A stretch of 64,000 nt of DNA from Pachyseris speciosa (Eukaryota; Cnidaria; Anthozoa; Scleractinia; Pachyseridae): positions 176,501 through 240,500 of the forward strand of contig JAEMWC010000097.1 of the NCBI GenBank assembly GCA_016490735.1, in the 5' to 3' direction. The position numbers and the translations under genes were made by a program. Positions within the stretch are counted from its first letter, which is position 1, and every line of letters begins with the position of its first letter. Positions 11,493-21,544 of this stretch are shown one piece after another. The notes under the pieces were generated by a model. That model made no database searches and was not told the origin of the DNA. It worked only from the letters and a program-made list of their open reading frames with translations.

Positions 11493-12914
11493 CTATAGTG
11501 AACAAAAAAGAAGAACAAAAAAAGGTACATAAGTGACAGCAAACTCTGAGTGGTGCACGTGAAAAATTACATTAAAGTATTAAAAAAAAAGAGAAGAAAA
11601 AGAAGAAGAAGAAGAAGAAGAAGAAGAAGAAGAAGAAAAAGAAAGAAAGAAAGAAAGAAAGAAAAAGAAAGAAAGAAACTAACTAACTAACTAACTAATT
11701 AAAATTGAGTGGGTGGGTGGGTGGTCCGATGACGCCAGCAAATTTCCCCTAACAAGTACACATTTGTAAGGGAAATATGATTTTGGTGGTAGCTAGCTTT
11801 TCTGCTTTGCTTTAAGTGTTCTAGATTTTTACTAGATTTCCTCTACTAAAGTCAATTTGTATACTTTTTATCACTGAAGCGTTCAATTGATGTCTTAACA
11901 ATTACCTTAATCGCAGACGACATCCCTGTTAATTTGAAAGGATGGCCTAGCATTTGTGGTTTGTGTTTCGTTTAAGTTTTTTCCTGGATTATTTTACTTT
12001 GATAAGATGATTAATGTGTAAACAGTAACTAAGAAATGATCATAAGGTATTATTTTCACATTCCCCTAAGTACAAAAAAGGCGTCTGAGGTTGTATTAGT
12101 GTGAAAATACCTTTTTTTTTCAAAGCGCGGGTAAAATAACGGACATAATAAAAGAAAAAAAAAAGAATTTTACGCCATACTGTTTTGCTCTTAAACTGTT
12201 TATTTCTACTAAATGGAGGTAGAATCATTGGAATACTCACCTCGTTGAACAGTAAACGTAGCGCTGAAGCCATTCGTTTGAACGCTGCCGTTCGACATAA
12301 AAGAATTGGTGATCAATTGGCCATTTCCAGAGATAGGCACAGTGACCGGCCCCGGTATGGACTGCTTCTTGCGTCTTTCGTAAAAGTACGGTTCTTCCTT
12401 CCTTCTTCCATCATAGTAGTAGTAATCTTTATAGTCGGGCTTGTCATGGTAATTTCTGGTATCTTCACCATACAGATCTTCAAATAGCTGTTTATAATTT
12501 ATTGACCGCTTTCGTTTGCCATTTACTGGGGGTATAGTTGCCACAACCGTATTTCCTTGAAAAATCGTCAAAGAATCGCTGTAGAAAGGAAGATAATTCG
12601 GACCAGAAGCATATTTAGTACAATAAAAGGGAAATTGGTTAGGTATGAAAATAATTTGTTGTGTTCCTCAAGAAATTAGCGACTTACCCTGTTCCTGTAA
12701 GGTTAGCGGTAATCGTCTCAACTAAAATGAAACCAGCTGGAACAACTATGGTGAAATTACAAGTCACATCAGGAGGGTATTCGTTCGGGAAGCCAGGACT
12801 CGTAAAAGTCCCGCTTGTGCCAATAAGCGGACCACTGCATACTGTCAAGGAAGCAAAACACGCACAGCATTAAAAACGAAAAGCGTCAGACATCAAATTA
12901 AACATTTAAAATTC

Positions 12915-12945
<31 letters not shown>

Positions 12946-15900
12946 GCAATAATAATAATTACATCAGTTCGATGTTTTCTTCGCTTGCTATGTCTTTCAA
13001 TTTATTTAATGATAATCGAGAAACGCTTAAAAATAGGCGTTTTCAATTTCTCAGTTACAAATATAATTTGTGGATTGGTTGTTACTTAGTGGAGGTTCAC
13101 CAACACTCAAGCGTGCAGGAAATTTTGGTCAGTTAAAATTGGCCGGCTAGCAATCACAACGTTACTGACGAAATAAGGAACGCTCCTGGCAGTTATTTTT
13201 TTATCATTTATTACTATCATTTATTACTATTTATTATTATTATTATTATTATTACTAGGTCCACCGAGGATTCAGGCCAATTACTGAGAAAAAAATCGTT
13301 GGAACTGACAAACTGACGGATGATCACAAATATACTACAACTAAATCACAACAATAACAAATGAATATGTTACTTTATCTGATCTAAAGTTATCTTATAT
13401 ACAGCAGAAAGCAATCCCCAGCTTCCCATATCTATCAGAACTAAAATGTACCATCGATCCCGAACTCAACTTTCAAGTCCACCATCTTTATTGCCACAGC
13501 ATTTACTATTTAAAACGTTTTTCTCATTGATTGTCAATCTTTATTTCTATTATTCACACAAATAATTCCGGAATGGCTAATAATTGAACTGGTTGGGACA
13601 ATAATGCGATGGTAGACTGGATGGAGCAGCGTGTTGCAGTATATCAGTTCACTCAGTTTTGAACTGAATTTTAGAAAAGTTAATGTGTGCCTTTTCTTTA
13701 TTGACGTAAATTAGACCCTCTCCTTTAAACCCTGATCAGTGAAAAGGTTGGAAGAGTAAGGATTGACAGTACTAACAATATTATTATTATTAACGTTTTA
13801 CTCCTGATAATAATTATATTGGTCTCACCCGTCTCTCCAACGGCTGTGTTGCGTTACAAGTCTGTTTATGGTGACAAAACGTGAGTGGAAGGGAAGGCAG
13901 AGCCTACTTACTTTCGAATAGCGGTATTTTTAAAGGAATTAATGTAGTTAGCTGTGTAACCTGGGCTGTGCCAGAAAAGGGATTCGGTTCTGGAAGGACG
14001 CGATTTTTGCCAGATGGTAACATAGTGCCATCTTGGTAAGATGCGAGACTACGATTTCTAAGTGCAACCATAGCTCTTACTGTCACAAAGAAAAATGTAT
14101 TGAATTTTTTAAGCATTGCTACTTAGCAGCAATCAATGAAGATTATTAAGAAAGAACCAGTTTAAAAGAATACTTCCATAACCCTGGCACATGATGATGG
14201 GCCATTACAAACATATCAGTGGGACGAAGGCATTGGACAGGAAGAATTTTTGGAGGTCAGCCAAATTGTTTGAATGGAAACAACTAAGATGAAATAATCA
14301 TGGAAGTCACATGATAGCTTCTGGGGGAGGAAGGGAGATTAATAGCGAACTACATGTCAAACACCGTTATGGTTGAGATACTAATACTTCCATAGTTCAA
14401 CAAACCATTGATACTTAAACTCTTGTACGATTCGATTATAATGGTAATGGTAATCGATTTATATACCGCACATATCACATAGTTTCGTGGCGGTTTACAA
14501 TGTTACTCTAGGGTGACGGATTGGACGTCATCCTGTAAAGGCGCCTCTGGCAGCCGCTGTCAGTCCATATTTGATGTCACCCACCCACCCAACCCACACA
14601 TGAATGTCAAAGACAGATGAAAGAGAGAGATAGACCACCACACCGGGAACTACGTCCCCTACTCTTTTCGAACAGTGTGTGGGTTCTTAGCTACAAGTGT
14701 TGTGAGATGGGACCTACGGTTTATCGTCCTTATCCGAGAAAACTAGAGAACCTAATCCTTTGCAGATGTAATTACAAAGGTAGCATTTTCTCCTCAATTA
14801 TTTAAAGACCCTGAGTGTTGGTCCGGCCGGGGTTAGAACCCGCGACCTCCCGCACGGTTGTCCGCTGCTCTACCAACTGAGCTAACCGGTAGGCGATTAT
14901 AGCGGCATGTAAAGGATACATTGGACATAAAATTCAGGACTTATAAGTTCAATGTAAATATTTGATGTCTAAGAGTATACGTTTATTATCTCCTATCCCT
15001 TTTCGTAGTGCAAGCAGGGTAGAACATTCCAACTACTGAGCAATCCTTGTTGTTTATCTCCATCTTTATCTCTTAAAAAGGAAAAAAACTTAAATCTGCT
15101 ACTTACCAAATGGAGTTGTTGGAATCGTTGTTGGTACTGTTGGTGTAGTTGGCGGAATCGTTGTTGGTGTAGTTGGCGGAATCGTTGTTGGTGTAGTTGG
15201 CGGAATCGTTGTTGGTGTAGTTGGCGGAATCGTTGTTGGTACTGTTGGTGTAGTTGGCGGGATTCCAGCATTGCATAAACTAGTGTTGCAGCAATTGATA
15301 GCACAAGATTGAATTTCGCCAGATTGGTTCCTAGCAATACATTCCGTGTCACAGTTTAAACTTTGGAAACATCCTCTTTCGACTGTGGCTGACGCGGAAG
15401 TGAGATTAAACGTCTCCACTTGCACACAAGTGTCCAAAGGCGATGCGCAGATCTCCTCAATCTCGCTCAAGGTGCACGCATCAGCATTCGGCCCTTGACA
15501 ATTGGCGCAGGTCAGATTGGTAGCTGTTAAAACACACAAGAACGTATTACATATATTAGCTTTCCATGAAATTGATTTGGTTGCTGATTTCCGCGACTGT
15601 CATTAAGCAAAACGGCATTTTTCCATGATGTTTATCTCTGACATGTTCAGCCAAACTTCTGACCCTGCTGGTATGTCGGTTACTTCCAGTTTTCACTAAG
15701 CATATTTTAATCTCCTTGTACTTCTTCCAAAATGCCTTGCATTTCAAGCATAATATCATATATGATATTATTTATATCATATAATATCATATGGCGTGAA
15801 CACGATCTCTTTTTCAACGTAAGGGTCTTCCAAACTACAATTTTGATACGCTTTCAGAAAACCTTACACAAAGGATCCTAACTGCCCCTAATTTCAACCT

Positions 15901-16206
15901 TTTTACAAGTGTTATCGTGTCAATTGCTATCAATATTATCCTATGGAAAGGGGGTTTGCAAGTATGAGGGTTGAGAAAACTTGTTGTGGGCGTCAAGATA
16001 TATACACAGAGGTGTATGCTGTGCATAAGATTAAGCGAAGAGTCTCATCAAGATATCTGGTCATTATTGTAACCTCTGCCAGCTAAGGCAGCTCTCTAGT
16101 ACTTACAATGGGGCAGTGTACAATCGAGTTGAGAAGGCTAGCATTGCCATGAAATAATTTTTCCCTCGTAGCTTGCCCTGTGTGATCGGAATCACTTAAT
16201 ATTAAA

Positions 16207-16237
<31 letters not shown>

Positions 16238-19200
16238 CATACATACATACATACATACATACATACATACATACATACATACATACATACATACATACTT
16301 ATATATATATGTTTATAAGAACGTTGACGCTGAGATTAACCAAAATTCTCAGGCTGAGAGTCGATTAAGAACGTTTTTATTTTGCTAATCTGTATATTAA
16401 ATGACAAGCATAAAATCAAGGTAACAAATGTAGATTAACCAAAATACTTAAGGGAATGTTTTGTATAACATTAACAATGGTGACACACATCTCGGTTTGT
16501 CATAATCAGTAGTTGTTCCAAAATAACTACCACACCGTCAAAGCCATCAGGTAATACAAAGTATTATCAAGGTAGTTGACCTTATATTCTCTCAGCTTCG
16601 AGTTGTAGTACTCAATGGTGCCAGTAAACCAGCCATTCTCATAGATTGCAGGGACTTTTCCTCCCCACCAGCTTGTCCTCATATTTGTCTTCCAGAACCT
16701 CTGACCCGGACGATAAATGATATCGCTTGCTCTTCTTGTTCATTTTAACAAATGGTAAACGGATCGGCGTGCACTATTGAGTTGTGGGTGCACGCGAGGG
16801 GTTGCTAAGCACGAGAGAAGCGTAAGAGTCGCTCGAGGCGCAGCCGAGAGCGACTCTAGCTTCTTGAGTGCTTAGCATACCTCCCAAGTGCATCCATAGC
16901 TTAATAGTGCACGCTGATACGTTTCACATTTGTTCAGTACAAAATATCATAAACATCGTAGAGAAAGCAAAGTCCCATTTTATTGCCCTAAAATGTTCAT
17001 TTAGTGTTAAATGATCAAGAAAAACAAGCGCGTGAAACTTCATTCACAGAATTTGCAACGGCTTAATACTGCGGTAGACACTATGACGATTGAAACGGTA
17101 CAAATTTTGAAAAATCTCGCCCAAAAAGTGAAATTTTAGCTTACAGACATTACTGAGCGCACACATCAGCTATCATCAGCAGCGTTCACCCATGGGCAAA
17201 AAGAAAATGGTTAATTGACCAATCAGAGCGCGCGCTTTTCTTTAGTTATGTTATAATGGTAATTTAAGAACATTTAAAGAACGTTTCCAGCCTCAAATCG
17301 CAAAAAAATATAAGAACATTTAGCCTCAGCTCCAAAATTAGACGTTCAGGTGTGTATCAGGTATATACATCGAGTGTCTGACCTTGCTCCTGATGCTCTA
17401 AGAAGTTATTTGCGATCGCTCTCAGTTCATCCAGCTCCTTTACCAGCTTTAGGAAAGGGATGTCAAGAAACGCCGACTCATTAGCCACAAAGGAGGCTAT
17501 CACCACCTGCAAGAAACAACAACAGGCATTACTGAGGCAACTGATTCCATTCCATACGGAATTACAAATAGCCATAGTTTAACTCGTTGTTATATAAACT
17601 TTGCTGCTTAGGTTTTAAAATGTCCTGTCACCGTAAATGACAGAAACGTTTTGTAATGCATGCATAAGTAGGAAATTTTGGTGAGGTAATAAAATTAAAG
17701 GCGGTCAGTGTGCCGGATACCAAGACTTTTTGTATAGAAAGAAAATTTGGTAAGACCCATCTAAATTTTCTTTTGAGTTTACTCTTAAATTTGGCAAAAC
17801 GTTGGTGGCAAGGCAAATTGTTTAAATTACCATAACTTTGGCAGTCATTCAACCTTTCTTTGAGCAGACAATCCTGCATCTTGTTCATTGTTCAGCGACC
17901 TGCCTCCAATGAGCGCGCTTTCACTATTTCAGTTGTTACACACTTTCTGCAAACTTCGTCATTCTTCGGAACGATACGAAAATTTAATCTTACTCAACAC
18001 AACAGGAGCGAGAAGAAAGAACGATTAAAATATACGGATCTGTGTTAACAAATGGAGCACGCAGAAAGAGCGAGTTAAATTGACGGATCTATGTTAACAA
18101 CTGGAGCATGCAAAAAGAACGAGATAAATTGACGGATCTATGTTAACAACTGGAGCATGCGAAACGAACCAGATAAATTGACGGATCTATGTTAACAACT
18201 TGAGCGTGCAGAAAGAGCGAGTTAACCCTTTTACGCAACTTATGCAAATTATCGATCGCCGACGAACGATAACTTTCCGTGCTTTGTATATGGAGATAAT
18301 TAACTGTGTTACAACCCCAACAGCGCCAGTAACATCCTGAAATAAAGCCGTTTCCGGATTACAACCGTTTAAATGAAGTCATTGAAACGTTCCTTTGCAA
18401 TTTCGAGTAAACCTCGTGTTCGTGGCGTTGTTGAAAGCGAGGAAATTTAGGTGAAAACCATGAAATTTACATGTGCACCAAGGAAACGCAATAGACATGA
18501 AATTGTTCTCCAATTTGGTCAGTGACAAAAAGCTATTGCGCCATTACTGTTGCTGCCCAAAAACCGCTCTGAGCTTAAATTCTTCAGTCACAGCGTGCCA
18601 AAAACAGTCCTTTTTTCCTAGGTTCTAGGTTTAGAAAAACAGCACATTTGATATCACAGCTCGCTAGGAAGTCACCTGTCCATCTACCAACAAGTTTGAA
18701 TGGCAAGGGCTCTCTACGTTCTTAAAAACAGTATATAATTATAATCACTTTCCGTCGATTTCAACGTTGCCAAATGACTCCACAAGAAGGACTTTTGGAA
18801 TCATCCAAAACAAAACAAAACAAAAACCTTAAAGGGTTAAATCGACGGATCTATCAGTTAACGACTGGAGCGTACAGAAAGAACGAGTTAAATAAACAGA
18901 TTTGTGTTAACAACTGGAGCGTCCAGAAAGAACGAGTTAAATCGACGGATCGATATCTTTGTTTATCAGTAATAATCGTTTCGCTCTTCTGTGGCTGCTT
19001 TTGCTTATGGTTGCTGTTTACATTTTCTTTTCAATTCATATCAATATAAATAAATACTGATACAGACACTTGGTTTCTTATCAACTTCAAACAAAAATTA
19101 ATTTTCATTGTATTAGACCATAGCTATCATATTCCAAATAAAGAAACAGTACATTTAGATTTTGTACGGGATGTCTGCTTCGATAAATAATCAAAATGAA

Positions 19201-20210
19201 AAGAATTATCCGGCCCACCCATTCACAACGGCATCTTAGATTCAGGTGCACCCAAAGAACCAAATCACCCAACAGCCGTAGAAAGGCATTTTTAAGTCGA
19301 CTCCCTTATGGGGTTTGAAGTCTGTTTAAGTGATGTTTTCATTAGCTAGAAGAAGTTCATCTGTTCGGATTCCCTAGCTGAAATTTAAATTGCCCGAAAA
19401 TATTAGGAAACAAAATCTTCCTTTGAGAAAATGCAAGCTGAAATGAACTTTCCACGAACTTTCTAGGGAACTATTTTGTTTCCGAAAATGCTAGCTGACA
19501 TTTTAGACTGCCAAAAACAGCAATTACGACCTTTCCGAAAACCTTAGGGGTTATGACTTCCCAATTGCGAATCTTTTAGGCCACGTTTTAGTTACGAAAA
19601 TCCAAGGGAACTCCTTAATCGACGCCGTAAACATTTGTCGTTGGGTGCCCCTGTTAGATTGTTTTCGTTGTTCAGCATTTTTTTCGGCATTATTCCAAGC
19701 AGTTGGCCTTTGGAACAGATACTGTTACTAGATATACAAAAACGTCAGCCCAAGTTCATATTTTACGTTATAGTTAGCAGCAAAGAAATAGAACAGCTTA
19801 TAACCTGAATTAATTTAGGTTAATACAAGACTCAAGCAAATATACCCTAAAACGGCATTTCTCTCGATCTTATACTGTTTTATCCTTTAATATGGATCAA
19901 TATGGCGACCGAGATATTTACCCTTTTACACTCGTGTGCATACACACTTTAGCATTCTCAAGCTTTGTTGAGAAAATGTATGTGACTATATTACCCATCT
20001 TCTTTTCCAATGCCACTGTGTTCTTGGAATAGGATGACTGAATCTGTGGCTGTATGTGTTTGAAAATTAACTCGACACTCGGCAAGTTCAAAAGCACTCG
20101 TGGAATAACAAGATTTGAAAGTAACATGACACGCCCTCCAAATGTGCAGACATCATTAACCTCGGGCGAATAAGGTAGCTTACCGTCAAAGAAAGCAGAA
20201 ACTTCTTCAT
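11398..20210 (-). CDS. Gene B: secreted LU - mucin-like - CUB domain protein (7 exons, about 440 aa)
   Basis: Spliced model, exons in transcript order: 20184-20210, 17383-17506, 15107-15523, 13912-14079, 12688-12841, 12241-12578, 11398-11492 (1323 nt, 440 aa plus TAA). All junctions are GT-AG and all phases match (0,1,1,1,2,1). Domains: signal peptide beginning MKKFLLSLT (residues 1 to about 20); helical leucine-rich spacer (21-50); LU/Ly6-uPAR domain with 12 Cys ending CCNTSLCN (52-137); Thr/Pro/Ile repeat, probably O-glycosylated (138-189); linker (190-246); CUB domain (247-409) starting [18 protein letters not shown] and interrupted by a basic, Tyr-rich insert (about 318-370); Ser/Gly/Asp/Glu tail ending SSDEEEY. 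Several NxS/T sites. No transmembrane helix or GPI signal is seen, so it should be an extracellular matrix or secreted protein. Secreted CUB, Thr-rich and acidic proteins are known in coral skeletal matrix; a role there is inference. I do not recognise a named orthologue. The exon chain is inferred from sequence only. Confidence 0.72.
11590..11722. repeat. Microsatellite cluster in gene B intron 6
   Basis: (GAA)n, then (GAAA)n, (ACTA)n and (GGGT)n runs in succession. Non-coding; it lies between exons 6 and 7. Confidence 0.9.
12241..12578 (-). CDS. Gene B exon 6: second half of CUB with basic/Tyr-rich insert
   Basis: Acceptor TTTCTACAG, donor GTGAGT (12235-12240), phases 2 and 1, only 109 bp from exon 5. 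It begins in the CUB fold ([17 protein letters not shown]) and ends with a typical CUB strand ([18 protein letters not shown] ... GFSATFTV). In between sits a hydrophilic insert with KRKR at residues 318-321, a Tyr run near 349-352 and further basic clusters. The usual third and fourth CUB cysteines are absent. Confidence 0.8.
12688..12841 (-). CDS. Gene B exon 5: first half of CUB domain
   Basis: Acceptor CCTTGACAG, donor GTAAGT (12682-12687), phases 1 and 2. It encodes [18 protein letters not shown], then [13 protein letters not shown], the CUB opening (first Cys, G-x-F-x-S-P-x-x-P, second Cys, aromatic-x-Ile). N-glycosylation sites NFT and NLT. Confidence 0.85.
12915..12960. repeat. (AAT)n microsatellite in gene B intron 4
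   Basis: About 14 AAT-type units. A complementary (TTA)n run lies further along the same intron at about 13200-13258. Confidence 0.9.
13912..14079 (-). CDS. Gene B exon 4: linker exon
   Basis: 55 full codons between acceptor TTTGTGACAG and donor GTAAGT (13906-13911), phase 1 at both ends. The product ([17 protein letters not shown]... IPLFE) has no Cys and no domain I recognise. It joins the LU/mucin part to the CUB domain. Phase agreement with both neighbours supports it. Confidence 0.65.
14441..14893 (-). mobile_element. tRNA-derived SINE in gene B intron 3, tail type (ATTACC)n
   Basis: Full-length copy on the minus strand with the target-site duplication CGATTATA on both sides (14433-14440, 14894-14901). 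The head is tRNA-like (GGTTAGCTCAGTTGGTAGAGC... GGTTCTAACCCC). It is followed by the core shared with the copies at 21545 and 31761 (GGGTCTTTAAATAATTGAGG, CTCGGATAAGGACGATAAAC) and a distinct 3' part ending ATTACCATTACC. Confidence 0.85.
15107..15523 (-). CDS. Gene B exon 3: LU (Ly6/uPAR) domain plus Thr/Pro/Ile repeat
   Basis: Bounded by acceptor TTTTAACAG and donor GTAAGT (15101-15106), phase 1 at both ends, as is typical of shufflable extracellular domain exons. It encodes TNLTCANC... with 12 cysteines and the LU end motif CCNTSLCN, two NLT glycosylation sites, then repeats of TTIPPTTP. The plus-strand open frame at 14993-15352 with FRQLHQQR repeats is the antisense shadow of the same 24-bp repeat. 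Confidence 0.85.
15119..15262 (-). repeat. Coding 24-bp minisatellite in gene B exon 3
   Basis: Near-identical units on the minus strand encode TTIPPTTP; the plus strand shows GGCGGAATCGTTGTTGGTGT repeats. Length changes of 24 bp would keep the frame, so allelic length variation is expected. Confidence 0.9.
15755..15792. repeat. AT palindrome in gene B intron 2
   Basis: ATATCATATATGATAT followed by ATATCATATAATATCATAT, a short self-complementary AT-rich tract. Confidence 0.6.
16202..16300. repeat. (ATAC)n microsatellite
   Basis: About 24 uninterrupted units in gene B intron 2, absent from the equivalent place in copy A (after 300). It gives a long meaningless minus-strand frame of repeated MYVC. 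Confidence 0.95.
16527..16745 (-). pseudogene. Fragment of a Tudor-like or transposon-borne protein in intron 2
   Basis: The minus strand reads [20 protein letters not shown], then [20 protein letters not shown], then [11 protein letters not shown] and a TAG at 16527-16529. The G-x-V-x-A-x-Y-x-x-G-x-W-x-x-G-x-I pattern is reminiscent of Tudor/Agenet-type barrels. There is no start, and an unrelated foldback element lies immediately upstream. Probably a remnant, not an exon of gene B: no matching splice phase is seen. Confidence 0.4.
16765..16916. mobile_element. Foldback MITE in gene B intron 2
   Basis: Arms CGGCGTGCACTATTGAGTTG and CTTAATAGTGCACGCTG, with an inner hairpin (AAGCGTAAGAGTCGCTC... 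GAGCGACTCTAGCTTC). Absent from paralogous copy A. Confidence 0.8.
17383..17506 (-). CDS. Gene B exon 2: end of signal peptide and leucine-rich spacer
   Basis: Preceded by a pyrimidine-rich tract and CAG. Opens in phase 0 with VVIAS and ends LEHQEQ plus one base (phase 1) before GTCAGA. The spacer ([18 protein letters not shown]...) is predicted helical and amphipathic. The exon in paralogue A (318-441) has exactly the same length, 124 nt, with mostly conservative changes and a better donor (GTAAGA). That conservation is strong evidence that it is coding. Confidence 0.7.
18001..18965. repeat. 48-bp minisatellite in gene B intron 1, split by a transposon
   Basis: Units of about 48 bp (TTAACAACTGGAGC, CAGAAAGAACGAG, TTAAATTGACGGATC): about five at 18001-18225 and two to three at 18837-18965. 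Copy A has only one unit (about 1680-1728), so the array expanded in B. Confidence 0.85.
18226..18836. mobile_element. TTAA-flanked MITE (piggyBac-like) in gene B intron 1
   Basis: Bounded by TTAA on both sides (18222-18225 and 18837-18840), ends CCCTTTTACG and CCTTAAAGGG. TTAA duplications with CCC ends are the piggyBac signature. It is inserted at the TTAA of a minisatellite unit (GAG|TTAA|ATCGACGG). 611 bp, no transposase. Confidence 0.8.
19243..19653 (-). mobile_element. hAT-like MITE, copy 2, in gene B intron 1
   Basis: Ends CAGGTGCACCC and GGGTGCCCCTG with TTAGATT duplicated on both sides. Paralogue A has the empty site (around 2005: CTAGATCATTTTCG) where B reads TTAGATT, element, TTAGATTGTTTTCG. 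The insertion is therefore B-specific. Confidence 0.85.
20184..20210 (-). CDS. Gene B exon 1: start codon and first half of the signal peptide
   Basis: Nine codons, MKKFLLSLT, followed by donor GTAAGC (20178-20183), phase 0. Joined to exon 2 ([11 protein letters not shown]) this gives a textbook signal peptide: Lys-Lys, hydrophobic core, small residues before NES. An in-frame ATG lies 23 codons upstream (20277-20279), but that extension is basic and hydrophilic, and in paralogue A the same stretch has an in-frame stop and no ATG, so the inner ATG is preferred. Confidence 0.65.
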
Positions 20211-20317
20211 CTTTGCTCGCAGTTCTGAAGGCGTTCTAGCACTGGCCTCCCGTACCTTCTTTCGGTGCGGTTTGTTCATTCATGGTTGTGATATATGTAG
20301 ACTATGTACCATCGACT

Positions 20318-20324
20318 GACCAAT
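20318..20324 (-). promoter_or_regulatory. CCAAT box upstream of gene B
   Basis: ATTGGTC on the minus strand about 108 bp before the gene B ATG, at the position equivalent to the gene A CCAAT box. A TATA-like ATATAT (about 20290-20296) lies between it and the gene. Conservation between the paralogues is the main support. Confidence 0.35.
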
Positions 20325-20879
20325 GAACGACCACCCAGCGAGACAACTTGGCTACGGATACTGCCCGCCACTTCAACTTAAGATGTCACTTCCGCTTTTT
20401 AATATTAAAAGTGAAAAGAAAAGGTTCACGTTCAGTTTATCGTATTTAATAATAGCTTTTTAGTGTTCAATACTTTATTAGTTTCTTTAATTTGAGTTGA
20501 TTCCAAAAGCGCTTGGTTTTGGTTTGGAAAAATAAAATGAAATTTAATAAACGATCAATCCACAACCATTTCGACTTTTGCTCTGAAAAATTTTATCTAC
20601 TTCCACGATATTGCGTCTAAAACCTATTGATTATCGATATTTATAGCTTGCAGTAATTCTAGAGTTCTCGAGATAATACATGCGAACAAGTTTATGAAAA
20701 TCCGTTAGCGAGCTGTTATTCAGGCATCTAACGGTTGCGGTTGTGATTACTTTGAGTTTATTATGTACTGCAATGTACTGCGTATTTATCTCTTGATAAA
20801 ATCCTACTTCATCGGTTCTGCATTCTTTGGAAATCACCCCTATCAAGTCTTAGAAAATTTAATTAAGTGATTTATTTCT

Positions 20880-21540
20880 TCATTGATTATAGACAAAAAA
20901 TGTTTTTCCGCTAAAGTGATCATGACGGAAGTCAATTCTATGTAGCTCATAAAACAAAAATGTTTCTAATGCTGCCAAATCTAATTGCGTGCAGGCGTTC
21001 AAAGGAACATTGACAGATTGATATTTTTGCTTCAGGAACGTTACATAAACGTGGCAAATATGAAGGGTGAGTATTAACACCGCGGTTCTCCATTGCCAAT
21101 ATTGCAAAAAATAAAATCATACCACTTTGAATTGGAAAACGGAACTGGCAAATATAATACTTGATATCGAACAATAATAGAGAGAAAAACAAGATGAATT
21201 CGCTAAAAAAAATATTGCCTTTTTGCAAATTAGAATAAAGTTTGTATTTATTTAACTTCCCGGCCTAATATTGTATAATATGTGATGCAATTTTGCCGCT
21301 AAATCGCCCTTTAAATAAGTGCTTGAGTGTTACTACTTTTCGGCCGAACGGAATACCTTTTTTGCCGAATAATGTTGTTGGAATGAATAAAAATAATCTT
21401 AATTAGATGAATATCTCTATTAACCCTTCACAGACTTGCCATTTGACATTTTGAATTGTTGTTTATCTTGGAGTCATGGAACATGTTCAATGTTAAGGCC
21501 CTTTTTTGTCCCCCTCTCACTGCTTTCCCTAACTCCCTTT
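20880..21540. other. Intergenic between copy B and SINE, no gene recognised
   Basis: AT-rich, overlapping short frames only (20880-21107, 20947-21228, minus strand), no splice context. Confidence 0.4.
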
Positions 21541-21544
21541 AACC

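Larger units (their letters stand above)
15890..20870. repeat. Segmental duplication, copy B
   Basis: Partner of 1-3480. It is longer because it carries B-specific insertions: an (ATAC)n run, a foldback element at 16765, an expanded 48-bp minisatellite, a TTAA-flanked MITE and a hAT-like MITE. The exons and the promoter-proximal CCAAT are kept. Confidence 0.75.

Noticed and set aside
12185..12487. 100-codon plus-strand frame
   Set aside because: Antisense shadow of gene B exon 6.
14820..14893. Functional tRNA gene
   Set aside because: The tRNA-like part is the head of a SINE with core, tail and target-site duplication.
14993..15352. Gln/Arg/His-rich repeat frame (FRQLHQQR) on the minus strand
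   Set aside because: Alternate-frame reading of the coding 24-bp repeat of exon 3; the LU/mucin frame has splice sites and domain structure.
16083..16292. Frame of repeated MYVC
   Set aside because: Produced by the (ATAC)n microsatellite.
18001..18225. CRISPR-like or coding repeat array
   Set aside because: 48-bp minisatellite in an intron; a single unit exists in the paralogue.
20088..20279. Longer gene B start at the ATG 23 codons upstream
   Set aside because: Adds a basic hydrophilic stretch before the signal peptide and is not conserved in gene A, which has an in-frame stop there.
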